64,000 bases of DNA from Variovorax ginsengisoli (GTDB taxonomy: Bacteria > Pseudomonadota > Gammaproteobacteria > Burkholderiales > Burkholderiaceae_C). The translations under genes were made by a program, and so were the position numbers. The DNA lies in assembly GCF_030486595.1 (NCBI RefSeq), contig NZ_JAUJZH010000040.1, positions 1 to 64,000 on the forward strand, in the 5' to 3' direction. The notes under the pieces were generated by a model. The model made no database searches. It was not told the origin of the DNA and worked only from the letters and a program-made list of their open reading frames with translations. This document shows positions 37,863-46,762 of this stretch, one piece after another. How positions within the stretch are numbered: position 1 is the first letter of the stretch; each line of letters opens with the position of its first letter.

Positions 37863-39020
37863 GTGATCGACACCATGCGCATCAACACGGAAGACTTTCG
37901 CCGCCAGGCGCGGAAAAGCCTTCCGCGCTTTGTCTTCGACTACATCGAAGGAGCGGCCGACGACGGCCATTGTCTTCGTCGCAATCTGAGCGATCTGGCG
38001 GCCGTCGAACTTACGCCACGCATTTTGCGTGACACCACAGCAGTCGACACATCGATCGAGGTATTCGGCCGGAAGTGGGCGCTGCCCTTCGGCATTGCTC
38101 CGACCGGGTTGAATGGCCTCGTTCGGCCTAGGGGCGACGGACTGCTTGCGACCGCTGCGGCGCGCAACGGCATTTTATTCGCGCTGTCTACTGCGTCGAA
38201 CATGCGGCTGGAAGACGTGCGTGCCGGAGCTCCAGATGGCATGCATTGGATGCAGCTCTACGTGATGCACAGGGACATGGCGGGACAAATCGTCGAGCGC
38301 GCGGCGCGCTCGGGCTATGAAGCGCTGGTGTTGACGGTCGACGTCCCGGTCAGTGGCAATCGGGAACCAGACTTGCGCAACGGTTTTCGCATGCCTTTCA
38401 AGCCGACCGCCAAGCTGGCCTGGGACGTGGTGACGCACCCGAGGTGGTCGATGCGCATGCTGCCTAATGGCGCGCCAGATTTCGCCAACTTGACAACGGC
38501 AGGCGGCGACGCGGGTTCGGCCAATGTGCAGGCCGCGCTTCTTGCCCGGGCGATGGATCGCTCAGTCGTCTGGGACACGCTCGCGTGGTTGCGCGGGCTG
38601 TGGAGAGGCCCACTGTTGCTGAAAGGAGTCCTCCACCCCGACGACGCTCGATTGGCTTTGGACCATGGCGTCGACGGCTTGATCGTTTCCAATCACGGGG
38701 GGCGCCAGAATGACGCTTCGCCGTCGGCGATTTCAGCGTTGCCACGGGTGGTCGCGGCGATCGACGGTCGGATTCCTGTGTTCATGGACGGCGGGATCCG
38801 GCGCGGCGGCGACATTGCCAAAGCCCTGGCGCTAGGTGCGAGTGCGGCCTTCCTGGGTCGTCCTGCGCTCTACGGCTTGGCAACCGACGGGGCTGAAGGT
38901 GCCGAGGCGGTGATCAAGCTGCTTGCAGCTGAACTGCTGCGCACCATGACCCTCCTCGGGGCGACGTCAGTGTCCGCTTTGCCCGGCGCGCTCGAGGGCG
39001 CAAGCGGCAACTTCACCTAG
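37863..39020 (+). CDS. FMN-dependent alpha-hydroxyacid dehydrogenase, probable L-mandelate dehydrogenase
   Basis: The product is 385 residues from GTG at 37863 (an ATG at 37875 is equally possible). It has the TIM-barrel features of the lactate/mandelate/glycolate oxidase family: 'LPRFVFDYIEGAADD', APTGLNGLVRPRGDG, the 'MQLYVMHR' and 'LVLTVDVPVSGNREPDLRNG' segments and the active-site SNHGGRQNDASPS with His and Arg. 'FMDGGIRRGGDIAKALALGA' is the phosphate-binding end. The segment around 190-230 is consistent with a membrane-associated MdlB-type enzyme. It would make benzoylformate from L-mandelate. It ends four bases before the convergent AraC gene. Confidence 0.85.
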   Translation: MIDTMRINTEDFRRQARKSLPRFVFDYIEGAADDGHCLRRNLSDLAAVELTPRILRDTTAVDTSIEVFGRKWALPFGIAPTGLNGLVRPRGDGLLATAAARNGILFALSTASNMRLEDVRAGAPDGMHWMQLYVMHRDMAGQIVERAARSGYEALVLTVDVPVSGNREPDLRNGFRMPFKPTAKLAWDVVTHPRWSMRMLPNGAPDFANLTTAGGDAGSANVQAALLARAMDRSVVWDTLAWLRGLWRGPLLLKGVLHPDDARLALDHGVDGLIVSNHGGRQNDASPSAISALPRVVAAIDGRIPVFMDGGIRRGGDIAKALALGASAAFLGRPALYGLATDGAEGAEAVIKLLAAELLRTMTLLGATSVSALPGALEGASGNFT

Positions 39021-39024
39021 GCTG

Positions 39025-40020
39025 TCATTCCAGCGGACCGCGCCCCCCTGCGACGCGATAGGCACGCGGCGACATCTCAAACCTTTGACGAAATGCGCGG
39101 CTGAAGTGGCTCAGGTCGTTGAAGCCATGGGCCATCGCGACCGCTGAGATCCCGAGCGATTGGCGCGCCGGATCGCGCAAATCGCTTGCCGCACGTTCCA
39201 GGCGCCGGCGCCAGATGTAGCGCGCGAGGGACGTATTCTCGGCTTCGAACAACTTGTTGATATATCGCGGCGACAGATTGAGCGCGGCACTGACCATGGT
39301 CGCGTCTAGGTCCCAAGCGTCGAGGTTGCGTTCCAGGAAGTCCTTCACCCGGACAAGTGCCACTGCGCGGTATTCGGAGAGTGGCAACGGCGAGTTGAGG
39401 GTTGCCTCGTCGAGCGCCGACGCGAGAAGCTCCGTGAAATTGCGCGCAACTTTCTCGGACGCAACAGCGTCGAGGGACGGCAGTTGCTGATTCAAGCCGA
39501 CGAGGTAGCCGAAAAGGATCGGGCACATCTGGCCCGCTTCCGTCAGGCTGCGTGCCGTGATGCGATGAACACCCGCAGAACGGTGAGACAACGAGGCGAG
39601 TGGGACTTTGACGGTGATCAGCTTGAATGCGTCGTCAAAACGCAAGTAATAGGGTCGCTGGGCGTCGCATACCGCACCGTCGCCCGGCTTCAACACCACA
39701 GAGCGGCCGTCTTGCTCGGCCAGTGCTACGCCGGCAAGGATGAAGTTGAAAATCAGGGATTCGTCACCTGAGCGCGAGATCCCCGCAGGCAACCGCGCGA
39801 CGCGGTGAGGCGACGCTTCGATGCGCGCAACGCTGAGCGCACTGAGGCGAGTCCCGCTGACAGAAGCTTCAAACGGATTCTTGCCGTCAGGTCGGCATTC
39901 GAGGTCGACGAGAGCCTTGCACACCACCTCCTGCCAGAACTCGAACTTGTCGGTTTGGTTCAGACCGGCAGTGGAAGCGTCGATGACTCGTGGGGAGGGT
40001 TCTGCAGTAAGGGGTTGCAT
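39025..40020 (-). CDS. AraC-family regulator with AraC_binding_2-type sensor domain
   Basis: The product is 331 residues from the ATG at 40020; a further upstream start at 40065 is possible. The N-terminal cupin-like sensor (DKFEFWQEVVCKALVDLECR, LKPGDGAVCDAQRPYYLRFD) resembles FeaR/NitR-type regulators. The C-terminal double helix-turn-helix is typical (SAALNLSPRYINKLFEAENT, AHGFNDLSHFSRAFRQRFEM). It is divergent from the ABC transporter-nitrilase operon, an arrangement also known for nitrilase genes controlled by AraC-type NitR in Rhodococcus. A nitrile or aryl acid is a likely inducer. Confidence 0.87.
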   Translation of the reverse strand: MQPLTAEPSPRVIDASTAGLNQTDKFEFWQEVVCKALVDLECRPDGKNPFEASVSGTRLSALSVARIEASPHRVARLPAGISRSGDESLIFNFILAGVALAEQDGRSVVLKPGDGAVCDAQRPYYLRFDDAFKLITVKVPLASLSHRSAGVHRITARSLTEAGQMCPILFGYLVGLNQQLPSLDAVASEKVARNFTELLASALDEATLNSPLPLSEYRAVALVRVKDFLERNLDAWDLDATMVSAALNLSPRYINKLFEAENTSLARYIWRRRLERAASDLRDPARQSLGISAVAMAHGFNDLSHFSRAFRQRFEMSPRAYRVAGGRGPLE

Positions 40021-40114
40021 TGCGCACGACCAGGACTTGGCTCGCACATTGATGGTGCTGAGCAAGACCGAAACGGATCAAAACCAGAAGCTCTAGTGAT
40101 TTTCGACCATTCGA

Positions 40115-40144
40115 TGCAAGGTTGATGCCAAACAAACCCTTGCA
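40115..40144. promoter_or_regulatory. Dyad in the araC-ABC transporter gap
   Basis: TGCAAGG (40115-40121) and CCTTGCA (40138-40144) form a perfect inverted repeat with a 16-base spacer in the 270-base divergent gap. It may be the AraC-type operator or an RNA hairpin in the transporter leader. Confidence 0.3.
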
Positions 40145-40290
40145 TTTGTCGCTGACGGCACGGTTGGAACGGTCGGTCTAGGGCCGTTTGAGACAAGTTT
40201 CCAGGCTGATGCAACAAAGTTTTTTGGCCCTCAAAGGCCGACCATTGCTCTCAGGGCCTTGTGAAGGCCTCTACTTCAAAGGAGAGCACT

Positions 40291-41604
40291 GTGACCACTG
40301 CAAACGACACCCAAACTGCCACCGTCGCGGGGCTTTCATCGAGTCGCCGGGACCTCCTGCGTGGCGCCGCCGCGCTGACGGCAGTCGCCGCCCTGGGTCA
40401 GGCCAGCCTGGCATGGGCGGCCGACAAGGACACGATCAAGATCGGCTACATCAGCCCCAAGACGGGACCGTTCTCGCCCTTTGCGGAAGCCGACGATTTC
40501 ATACTCGACCAGGTCCGCAAGACCTTGTCCGATGGGCTTGTCGTCGGCGGCAAAAAATACAAGGTCGAAATCCTTGCGCGAGACGACCAAAGCAGCCCCG
40601 ATCGCCAATCGAACCTGGCCGCCGAACTCATCAACAAGGAAAACATCGATCTGATGCTGGCGCAGGTGGCGATCGGTCCAAACGCTTCCCAGCAGTGTGA
40701 ACTCAACGGCGTGCCATGCCTTTCAACGGTCGGTCCTTGGCAAGCATGGATGTTTCCTCTGAAGGGCGATCCATCCAAGGGCTTCAAGAGCGCTTTCCAT
40801 TTCTTCTGGGGTCTGGAAGACATCGCCGACGTCTATCTCGACATCTGGCAAGGTGTGCCGTCGAACAAGGTGATCGGATCGGCATTCAGCAACGATGTGC
40901 CGGGGAACGCGATGGGCGACATGAAGCTTGGCATGCCAGCCGCTTTCACCAAGGCCGGATACAAGATCGTCGACATTGGACGATTCCCGGTCGGTGCTGA
41001 TGACTTCTCGTCGTACATCCAGGCCTTCAAGAAGGAAAATGTTGAGATCGTGACGGGCCTTTTCAATCCTCCTGAATGGGCTTCGTTCGTCAAGCAATCT
41101 GCACAGATGGGCTTCAAGCCGAAGGCGGCCACGGTGGCGAAAGCGCTGCTGTTTCCCGGCGGGGTTGCCGCCCTCGGCCCGCGCGCCGATGGCATGTCAA
41201 CGGAGATTTGGTGGACGCCCGCCTATCCGTTCAAGTCGAGCCTGACCGGCCAGACCGCAAAGCAGTTCGCCGACGCGTATACAGCCGCCACCAAGCGCGA
41301 GTGGACGCAACCCTTGGGTGTCGTGCACGCCCTGTTCGAAACAGGCATTCAGGCCCTCAAGGCGAGCGGTGATCCCAAGGATCCCGTCAAGGTCGCCAAC
41401 GCGCTGCGCGTGATGAAGCACGACACGATCATAGGCAAGCTCGACTTCACCTCCAGCGGCATCAAGAACGTGTCGAAGATGCGCGTGGTCGGCGGTCAAT
41501 GGCGCATTCTCAACGGTGGAAAGCCAGAGCTCTTCATCACCAACAACAAGACGGCGCCCGAGATCCCGGTTCAGCGCAAGTTCGAACTGCTGGCTATCGC
41601 CTGA
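40291..41604 (+). CDS. ABC transporter substrate-binding protein (branched-chain/aromatic type), Tat-exported
   Basis: The product is 437 residues. GTG at 40291 is chosen because AAAGGAGA lies seven bases upstream; an earlier GTG at 40261 lacks one. A twin-arginine signal (SSRRDLLRGAAALTAVAALG) is cleaved near AWAAD. The mature type I binding fold shows 'IKIGYISPKTGPFSPFAEAD', 'RDDQSSPDRQSNLAAELINK' and 'GFKPKAATVAKALLFPGGVA'. Members with this build often bind aromatic compounds or amides. It is the first gene of a five-gene transporter set ending in the nitrilase. Confidence 0.9.
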   Translation: MTTANDTQTATVAGLSSSRRDLLRGAAALTAVAALGQASLAWAADKDTIKIGYISPKTGPFSPFAEADDFILDQVRKTLSDGLVVGGKKYKVEILARDDQSSPDRQSNLAAELINKENIDLMLAQVAIGPNASQQCELNGVPCLSTVGPWQAWMFPLKGDPSKGFKSAFHFFWGLEDIADVYLDIWQGVPSNKVIGSAFSNDVPGNAMGDMKLGMPAAFTKAGYKIVDIGRFPVGADDFSSYIQAFKKENVEIVTGLFNPPEWASFVKQSAQMGFKPKAATVAKALLFPGGVAALGPRADGMSTEIWWTPAYPFKSSLTGQTAKQFADAYTAATKREWTQPLGVVHALFETGIQALKASGDPKDPVKVANALRVMKHDTIIGKLDFTSSGIKNVSKMRVVGGQWRILNGGKPELFITNNKTAPEIPVQRKFELLAIA

Positions 41605-41615
41605 CGGGCAACACC

Positions 41616-42359
41616 ATGTTGCTCGAACTGCGTGACACCAGCAAACGCTACGGCGACATGGTGGTGATTCCCAAACTCTCGCTGTCTGTGGAGGACGGTG
41701 AATTCATCGGCGTCATCGGCCCGAACGGCGCCGGAAAAAGCACGATGTTCGGGCTGATCTCCGGCAGCACTGCGTGCGACAGCGGAAGCGTATTCCTGGA
41801 CGGCAAGGACATCACCAGTTTCGATGCCGCCGAGCGCTGCAAGGCCGGCATCGGGCGCACCTTCCAGATCCCGCAACCCTTCGAAGGCATGACGGCCTTT
41901 GAGAACGCGCTGGTCGCCGCCACGTTCGGCAATGGGCGGCACGGGCATGCGGCGCAGGCCGCCGCCGTCGACGCTATAGAGGGCTGCGGACTTGAAGCTG
42001 TGGCCGACAAACTCGCGGGAACCTTGACGCTTCTGCAGCGCAAACGGCTCGAACTGGCGAGAGCGCTTGCCACGCGTCCGCGCTTGTTGCTCCTCGACGA
42101 AGTTGCCGGGGGGCTGACGGATGACGAGATGCAGCAGTTGCTGCAGTTGATCGTGACGATTCATCAAGGCGGCGTGACCATTCTGTGGATCGAGCATTTA
42201 GTTCACGCCCTCGTATCAGCCGCTGATCGGCTCGTCGTTCTTGCAAGCGGCGCCGTGATCTGCGATGGCGATCCGAAAACGGTGATGGCCGACCAGATGG
42301 TGCGCGACACCTATCTGGGATCGGACATTGAGGAGGAACTCGACCATGCTGCGCACTGA
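41616..42359 (+). CDS. LivG-type ABC transporter ATP-binding protein
   Basis: The product is 247 residues. Walker A is GPNGAGKST, the Q-loop region is GIGRTFQIPQPFEGMT and Walker B is LLLLDEVAGGL, followed by the switch histidine region ILWIEHL. The signature is degenerate (LTLLQRKRLELARAL), as is common in LivG. It starts 11 bases after the binding-protein gene, and its end overlaps the next ATP-binding gene by 14 bases. Confidence 0.9.
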   Translation: MLLELRDTSKRYGDMVVIPKLSLSVEDGEFIGVIGPNGAGKSTMFGLISGSTACDSGSVFLDGKDITSFDAAERCKAGIGRTFQIPQPFEGMTAFENALVAATFGNGRHGHAAQAAAVDAIEGCGLEAVADKLAGTLTLLQRKRLELARALATRPRLLLLDEVAGGLTDDEMQQLLQLIVTIHQGGVTILWIEHLVHALVSAADRLVVLASGAVICDGDPKTVMADQMVRDTYLGSDIEEELDHAAH

Positions 42360-43038
42360 CCGACTCGACGCCTATTACGGATTGTTCCAGGCGCTGTTCA
42401 GTTTCAGCTTCCAGGTGTTTCCCGGCGAAACGGTGGCGTTGATCGGCTCGAACGGTGCCGGCAAGTCCACCTTGCTGCGTTCGATCGTCGGCTCGGTGCG
42501 AACCCGTCGCGACGGCGTCGTGCTCGACGACCAGCCCGTCGGCGGCGAGTCCGAGCGCAAGCAACTTAGCCGCGGCATCGCGCTGGTACCCGAAGGGCGT
42601 CGACTCTTCGCGAGCCTGACCGTGCTGGAGAATCTGCAACTCGCGGCGCGCAACGGCCGAGCCGGTGCCTGGACGATCGACCGCCTGATGCGCGAGTTCC
42701 CGGTGATGCAAGCCTTCCAGCATCGGCCGGCGACAGCCTTGTCCGGTGGCCAGCAGCAGCTGGTCGCGCTGTCGCGCGCACTGGTCTGCAATCCGGCGTA
42801 CCTGCTGTGCGACGAGATCTCGCTGGGGCTTTCACCCGTGGCGGTCAACGAGGTCTACGACCTGCTGGGGCGGGCCCGCAACGACGGGTTGGCCGTGGTG
42901 CTGGTCGAGCAGAACGTCAAGCGCGCCCTGGCGGAATCCGATCGCTACTACTGCATACAAAAGGGCAAGGTTGTGCTGGAGGGCGCATCGGAATCGGCCG
43001 ACCACGCGCAAGTGGCGCAAGCCTACTTCGGGATCTGA
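42346..43038 (+). CDS. LivF-type ABC transporter ATP-binding protein
   Basis: The product is 230 residues, starting MLRTDRLDAYYGLFQ, with GAGGAGG upstream inside the previous gene. Walker A is GSNGAGKSTLL, the signature is ALSGGQQQLVALSRALV and Walker B is YLLCDEISLGLSP, followed by VVLVEQN. The position of the usual EP (glutamate) after Walker B is EI. It pairs with the LivG-type subunit. Confidence 0.9.
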   Translation: MLRTDRLDAYYGLFQALFSFSFQVFPGETVALIGSNGAGKSTLLRSIVGSVRTRRDGVVLDDQPVGGESERKQLSRGIALVPEGRRLFASLTVLENLQLAARNGRAGAWTIDRLMREFPVMQAFQHRPATALSGGQQQLVALSRALVCNPAYLLCDEISLGLSPVAVNEVYDLLGRARNDGLAVVLVEQNVKRALAESDRYYCIQKGKVVLEGASESADHAQVAQAYFGI

Positions 43039-43039
43039 A

Positions 43040-43906
43040 ATGACAACATTCATTGAAACGCTGCTCGGTGGACTGATGCTGGGTGCGCTGTATGCCCTTT
43101 TCGGGCTCGGCCTGAGCCTGAGCCTGGGCGTGATGAAGATGATCAACATCGCGCATGGCGACCTGATCGTTCTTGGTGCCTACCTGTGCGCAACCGTGAT
43201 GCAGCTGGCTGGCATCGGACCTTTCGTGTCACTTGTCGCGGTGGTGCCGATCATGTTCTTCATCGGCTACGTCCTGCAACGCGTGCTGCTCAATCGGGTG
43301 GTCGGCAAGGGCACGCTGTCGCCGTTGCTGCTCACCTTCGGCCTTTCGATCGTCCTGCAGAACGTGCTGCAGGAAACGTTCACCGCCGACACCCGAAGCC
43401 TGCAGGCTGGTGACCTGTCGGTTCGCGGCTTCGACATCGCGGGCGTGTCGGTCGGGCTGCTGCCTCTGGTCTCGACGCTGATCAGCGTGCTGATCTTCGC
43501 GGGAACCAGTTGGCTGATCGGCCATTCGCACCTCGGCCGCCAGACGCGGGCCGTGGCGGACGATCCCGGCACGGCGCGCCTGGTGGGGGTGGACGATCGG
43601 AACTTCTTCGCGCTCGTTACCGGATTCATCCTGGCCGTGATCGCGCTCGCCGCCGTCATGTACGGGATCCGCACGCCTTTCTCTCCCACCGCGGGCCCGG
43701 AGCGCCTGCTGTACTCGTTCGAGGCGGTGGTCCTCGGTGGGCTCGGCAACATCTGGGGCACCTTCATCGGCGGCCTTATCATCGGTGTCGCGCAACTGTT
43801 CGGCGCCAAGGTCTCTTCGGGGTTGGGTCCCTTCTTCGGCCATCTGGTCTTCTTGGTCGCGCTGCTGGCACGGCCCCAGGGCTTGCTCGGAAAGGCGCAG
43901 CGATGA
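43040..43906 (+). CDS. LivH-type ABC transporter permease
   Basis: The product is 288 residues with about eight transmembrane helices. '[20 protein letters not shown]' followed by '[16 protein letters not shown]' is the standard LivH start, and '[20 protein letters not shown]' the standard EAA-like loop. It begins one base after the LivF-type stop and overlaps the next permease gene by four bases (ATGA). Confidence 0.9.
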   Translation: MTTFIETLLGGLMLGALYALFGLGLSLSLGVMKMINIAHGDLIVLGAYLCATVMQLAGIGPFVSLVAVVPIMFFIGYVLQRVLLNRVVGKGTLSPLLLTFGLSIVLQNVLQETFTADTRSLQAGDLSVRGFDIAGVSVGLLPLVSTLISVLIFAGTSWLIGHSHLGRQTRAVADDPGTARLVGVDDRNFFALVTGFILAVIALAAVMYGIRTPFSPTAGPERLLYSFEAVVLGGLGNIWGTFIGGLIIGVAQLFGAKVSSGLGPFFGHLVFLVALLARPQGLLGKAQR

Positions 43907-44910
43907 ACGCCGGCACCACCTTGCAGCCCCCCGTTGCCATGCGCGCAAGAACCGGAAGTGCGTCGATTGCGATCGCATTGCTCGTGCTGTGCGTGTTCTT
44001 CGCAGCCGCGCCTTGGTTCACCAGCTTTGCGACGCAGCGCCTGATGGTGGAAGTCTTCACCGTCTTCGCCATCGCCCTGGCGTGGAACCTGCTGGCCGGC
44101 TACGGCGGGCTCGTGGTCGTCGGCCACCAGATGTTCGTTGGCGTGGGTGCGTATGCGCTGTTCGCGCTTTCGAACAAGCTGCAACTCAATCCATGGCTGA
44201 TGTTGCCGCTCGCGGCGGTCGCCGCCGGGCTCTTCGCGATCGTGAGCGCCTATCCGATGTTCCGGCTCAGCGGCGCTCATTTTGCGGTCGGCACCTGGGT
44301 GCTGGCCGAAATGCTGAGGATCCTGACGCTGAATGGCGAATGGCTCGGCGCGGGCGGCGGCATGCCGCTGGAAGCATTGGGCAGCTTCGATCGCTGGACA
44401 CGCAACGCCGGTGTCTACTGGGCCGCGCTCGTTGTCGGCGTCGGGACACTGGTGGTCGCGCGCAGCATCCTGCGAGGGCGACTGGGCCTGGCGCTCATGA
44501 GCGTGCGCGACTCGGAAGCAGCTGCTGCGGCCTCCGGGGTGTCAATCCGCAGGGCCAAGCTGGCGCTGTGGGTCATCGCGGGCTCGATCACCGGCGTGGC
44601 AGGCGCAGTGGCCTACATGAACACATTGCAAGTCACGCCCGACGCGACGTTCTCGCTCAACTGGTCGGCGGCAGCGATCTTCATCGCGGTGCTCGGTGGC
44701 ATCGGGACGCTGGAAGGACCGATCCTCGGCACGCTCCTCTACTTCCTCCTGCGCGAGAACTTCGCCTCGTACGGCTCGTGGTATTTCATCGGGCTGGGCT
44801 CTCTCGCGATCCTCACGATGGTCTTCGCTCCTGGTGGCGCCTGGAGTCTCATCGCGCGCAAGTGGCCTGTCGATCCCTTCGGTGTGAGACGCGACATGCC
44901 GCGCAAGTAA
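43903..44910 (+). CDS. LivM-type ABC transporter permease
   Basis: The product is 335 residues with about ten transmembrane helices. LivM hallmarks are '[20 protein letters not shown]', '[20 protein letters not shown]' and '[20 protein letters not shown]', then '[20 protein letters not shown]'. It completes an importer with both Liv permeases and both ATPases. The nitrilase gene follows after 32 bases, which ties the transported compound to nitrile metabolism. Confidence 0.9.
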   Translation: MNAGTTLQPPVAMRARTGSASIAIALLVLCVFFAAAPWFTSFATQRLMVEVFTVFAIALAWNLLAGYGGLVVVGHQMFVGVGAYALFALSNKLQLNPWLMLPLAAVAAGLFAIVSAYPMFRLSGAHFAVGTWVLAEMLRILTLNGEWLGAGGGMPLEALGSFDRWTRNAGVYWAALVVGVGTLVVARSILRGRLGLALMSVRDSEAAAAASGVSIRRAKLALWVIAGSITGVAGAVAYMNTLQVTPDATFSLNWSAAAIFIAVLGGIGTLEGPILGTLLYFLLRENFASYGSWYFIGLGSLAILTMVFAPGGAWSLIARKWPVDPFGVRRDMPRK

Positions 44911-44942
44911 TTCCACTGTTCTTCATCACGCAAGGAAACCCA

Positions 44943-45956
44943 ATGTCTGAAACTGCATTCAAGATCGCTGTCGTGCAGGCTGCCCCTGTCTTCCTAGACG
45001 CCGCCGCTTCCACGGAAAAGGCTATTGGCCTGATCACCGACGCAGGCGCAAATGGGGCCAAGCTGCTGGCTTTTCCCGAGGTGTTCATCCCTGGCTACCC
45101 TTGGTGGCTTTGGCTCGGCACGCCGGCTTGGGGCATGCAGTTTGTCTCGCGCTACCACGCAAACTCATTGCGCGCGGATGGTCCGGAACTAGCGTCCATC
45201 GCGGCGGCTGCCGCTGCGGCGAACATCAATGTGGTGATCGGCTTCTCAGAAATCGATGGTGGATCGCTCTACATCAGCCAGGCCTTGATCAGCGACAAGG
45301 GCGAGATGGTCTTCAAGCGTCGCAAGCTCAAACCGACGCACGTAGAGCGCACACTTTTCGGAGAGGGAGATGGTTCAGATTTTCAGGTGGTCGACACCAG
45401 TGTTGGTCGCCTGGGTGCACTCTGCTGCGCCGAGCACATCCAGCCGCTTTCGAAGTACGCGATGTACTCAATGCACGAACAGGTCCATGTCGCTTCGTGG
45501 CCGTCGTTCACGCTGTACCGTGGCACCGCCTATGCGCTGGGCCACGAAGTGAATCTCTCCGCAAGTCAGATCTATGCGCTGGAAGGCGGCTGCTTCGTCT
45601 TGCATTCGAGTGCCATCACGGGAAAGGACATGTTTGACGTCATGTGCGATACGCCCGAAAAAGCGCTCCTGCTGAATTCCGACGGCGGCAAGCCCGGCGG
45701 TGGCTACTCGATGATTTTTGGCCCCGATGGCCAGCCGTTGGTGGAGCACCTGCCGCAGGATCAGGAAGGCATTCTCTACGCCGACATCGATCTTTCCACC
45801 ATTGCCGTTGCAAAGGCGGCTTACGACCCGTCGGGGCACTATGCGCGTGGCGACGTGGTCAGGTTGATGGTCAATCGCAGCCCGCGCCGCACCAGCATCA
45901 ATTTTGGAGAGGGCTCGACAGAAGGTGCGCAGTGGACGGAGGCGAAAGCTGACTGA
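44943..45956 (+). CDS. Arylacetonitrilase-type nitrilase
   Basis: The product is 337 residues. The catalytic triad is E46 ([15 protein letters not shown]), K128 ([12 protein letters not shown]) and C162. The residue after the catalytic cysteine is alanine (CCAEHIQPL), where most nitrilases, including the one at 15 kb, have tryptophan. Alanine at this place is known from the Pseudomonas fluorescens EBC191 arylacetonitrilase, which hydrolyses mandelonitrile. '[20 protein letters not shown]' is typical of that branch. The operon with an ABC importer and the nearby mandelate genes support (4-hydroxy)mandelonitrile as substrate, giving mandelate and ammonia. Confidence 0.88.
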   Translation: MSETAFKIAVVQAAPVFLDAAASTEKAIGLITDAGANGAKLLAFPEVFIPGYPWWLWLGTPAWGMQFVSRYHANSLRADGPELASIAAAAAAANINVVIGFSEIDGGSLYISQALISDKGEMVFKRRKLKPTHVERTLFGEGDGSDFQVVDTSVGRLGALCCAEHIQPLSKYAMYSMHEQVHVASWPSFTLYRGTAYALGHEVNLSASQIYALEGGCFVLHSSAITGKDMFDVMCDTPEKALLLNSDGGKPGGGYSMIFGPDGQPLVEHLPQDQEGILYADIDLSTIAVAKAAYDPSGHYARGDVVRLMVNRSPRRTSINFGEGSTEGAQWTEAKAD

Positions 45957-46034
45957 ATCAGATTGAATGATTGCAGTCAGGGCGGAACCTACCGTAGCAG
46001 AGGTGAGGGCGACCGACCGGCGATGGCCGTGCGT

Positions 46035-46126
46035 GCCTGTTCGCCAAACTCACCGATAGCCGCCCTTGGCCAACAGCGTGACCACGCCGAAGGTCAGCTA
46101 ACAAGCGCGGCCGCGAACTGGTGCTC
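46035..46126 (+). repeat. 92-base direct repeat, copy A
   Basis: This segment and 61489-61580 align over 92 bases without gaps and with seven mismatches by hand count, both on the plus strand. It begins GCCTGTTCGCC and ends GAACTGGTGCTC. It lies between the nitrilase and the ICMT-like remnant and carries no credible gene. Confidence 0.8.
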
Positions 46127-46209
46127 ACGTCCCGTTCCGGGCGTTGGCGATGTGGCGCATGAACGTCTGCGATGCAGCGATGAGCTGACTCACGATCAGC
46201 GCACCCCAC

Positions 46210-46640
46210 CTACCCGCGCCATGGGGTGATGCGCGGAAACCATCGCCTCACGTTCGCCCGATAGCGCTTGAACTCGTCGCCGAGCTGCTCGCCCAGCGCA
46301 GGCTCTTCGTAGGCGACAACGAACAAGAAGAATCCGGCCCACACGATCGCGCCGTACGCCAGCACCGTGACGCTCCCGAACAGGAGGCCCTGGCCGGCGA
46401 TCATCGCCGTGCCTGCGATGTACATCGGATTGCGGACGTAACGATAGAGCCCGGTGGCGACGAGGCGCTTGGGAGGCATGACGGGCGTCGGTGTGCCTGG
46501 GCCCTGCAACGCGAAGCGAGCGAACGAATCGAGCAAAATGGGCAACCCGGCGACGATCAGGGCGGCGCCGAGCACGCGCGCGATCGGGAATATCGGAGGG
46601 GCGCGAAGTGCCAGTGCGTGAGGTACCAAGGGCCGCCGCG
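46210..46640 (-). pseudogene. Isoprenylcysteine carboxyl methyltransferase-like protein, truncated and frameshifted
   Basis: The last 130 or so residues form an ICMT/PEMT-like membrane methyltransferase: three hydrophobic segments and the SAM-binding TGLYRYVRNPMYIAGT with the C-terminal 'YEEPALGEQLGDEFKRYRAN'. The preceding residues expected in this family, WYLTHWHFAP, are found in another frame just upstream (about 46610-46640), so one base is missing near 46605. The first N-terminal helix is absent. It may be non-functional, or could start internally as a 139-residue protein. Confidence 0.6.
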
Positions 46641-46762
46641 GATCGCGCGGATTGGGCGAGCGCTGGCTTCGGCGATGTCCTGCGCGATGTCCGAAATCTC
46701 CCTGGCGCGCGCGCTATGCTTTGCGCGGGCCTTCCACTCGCAATCCGACGAGGAGAAACGCA

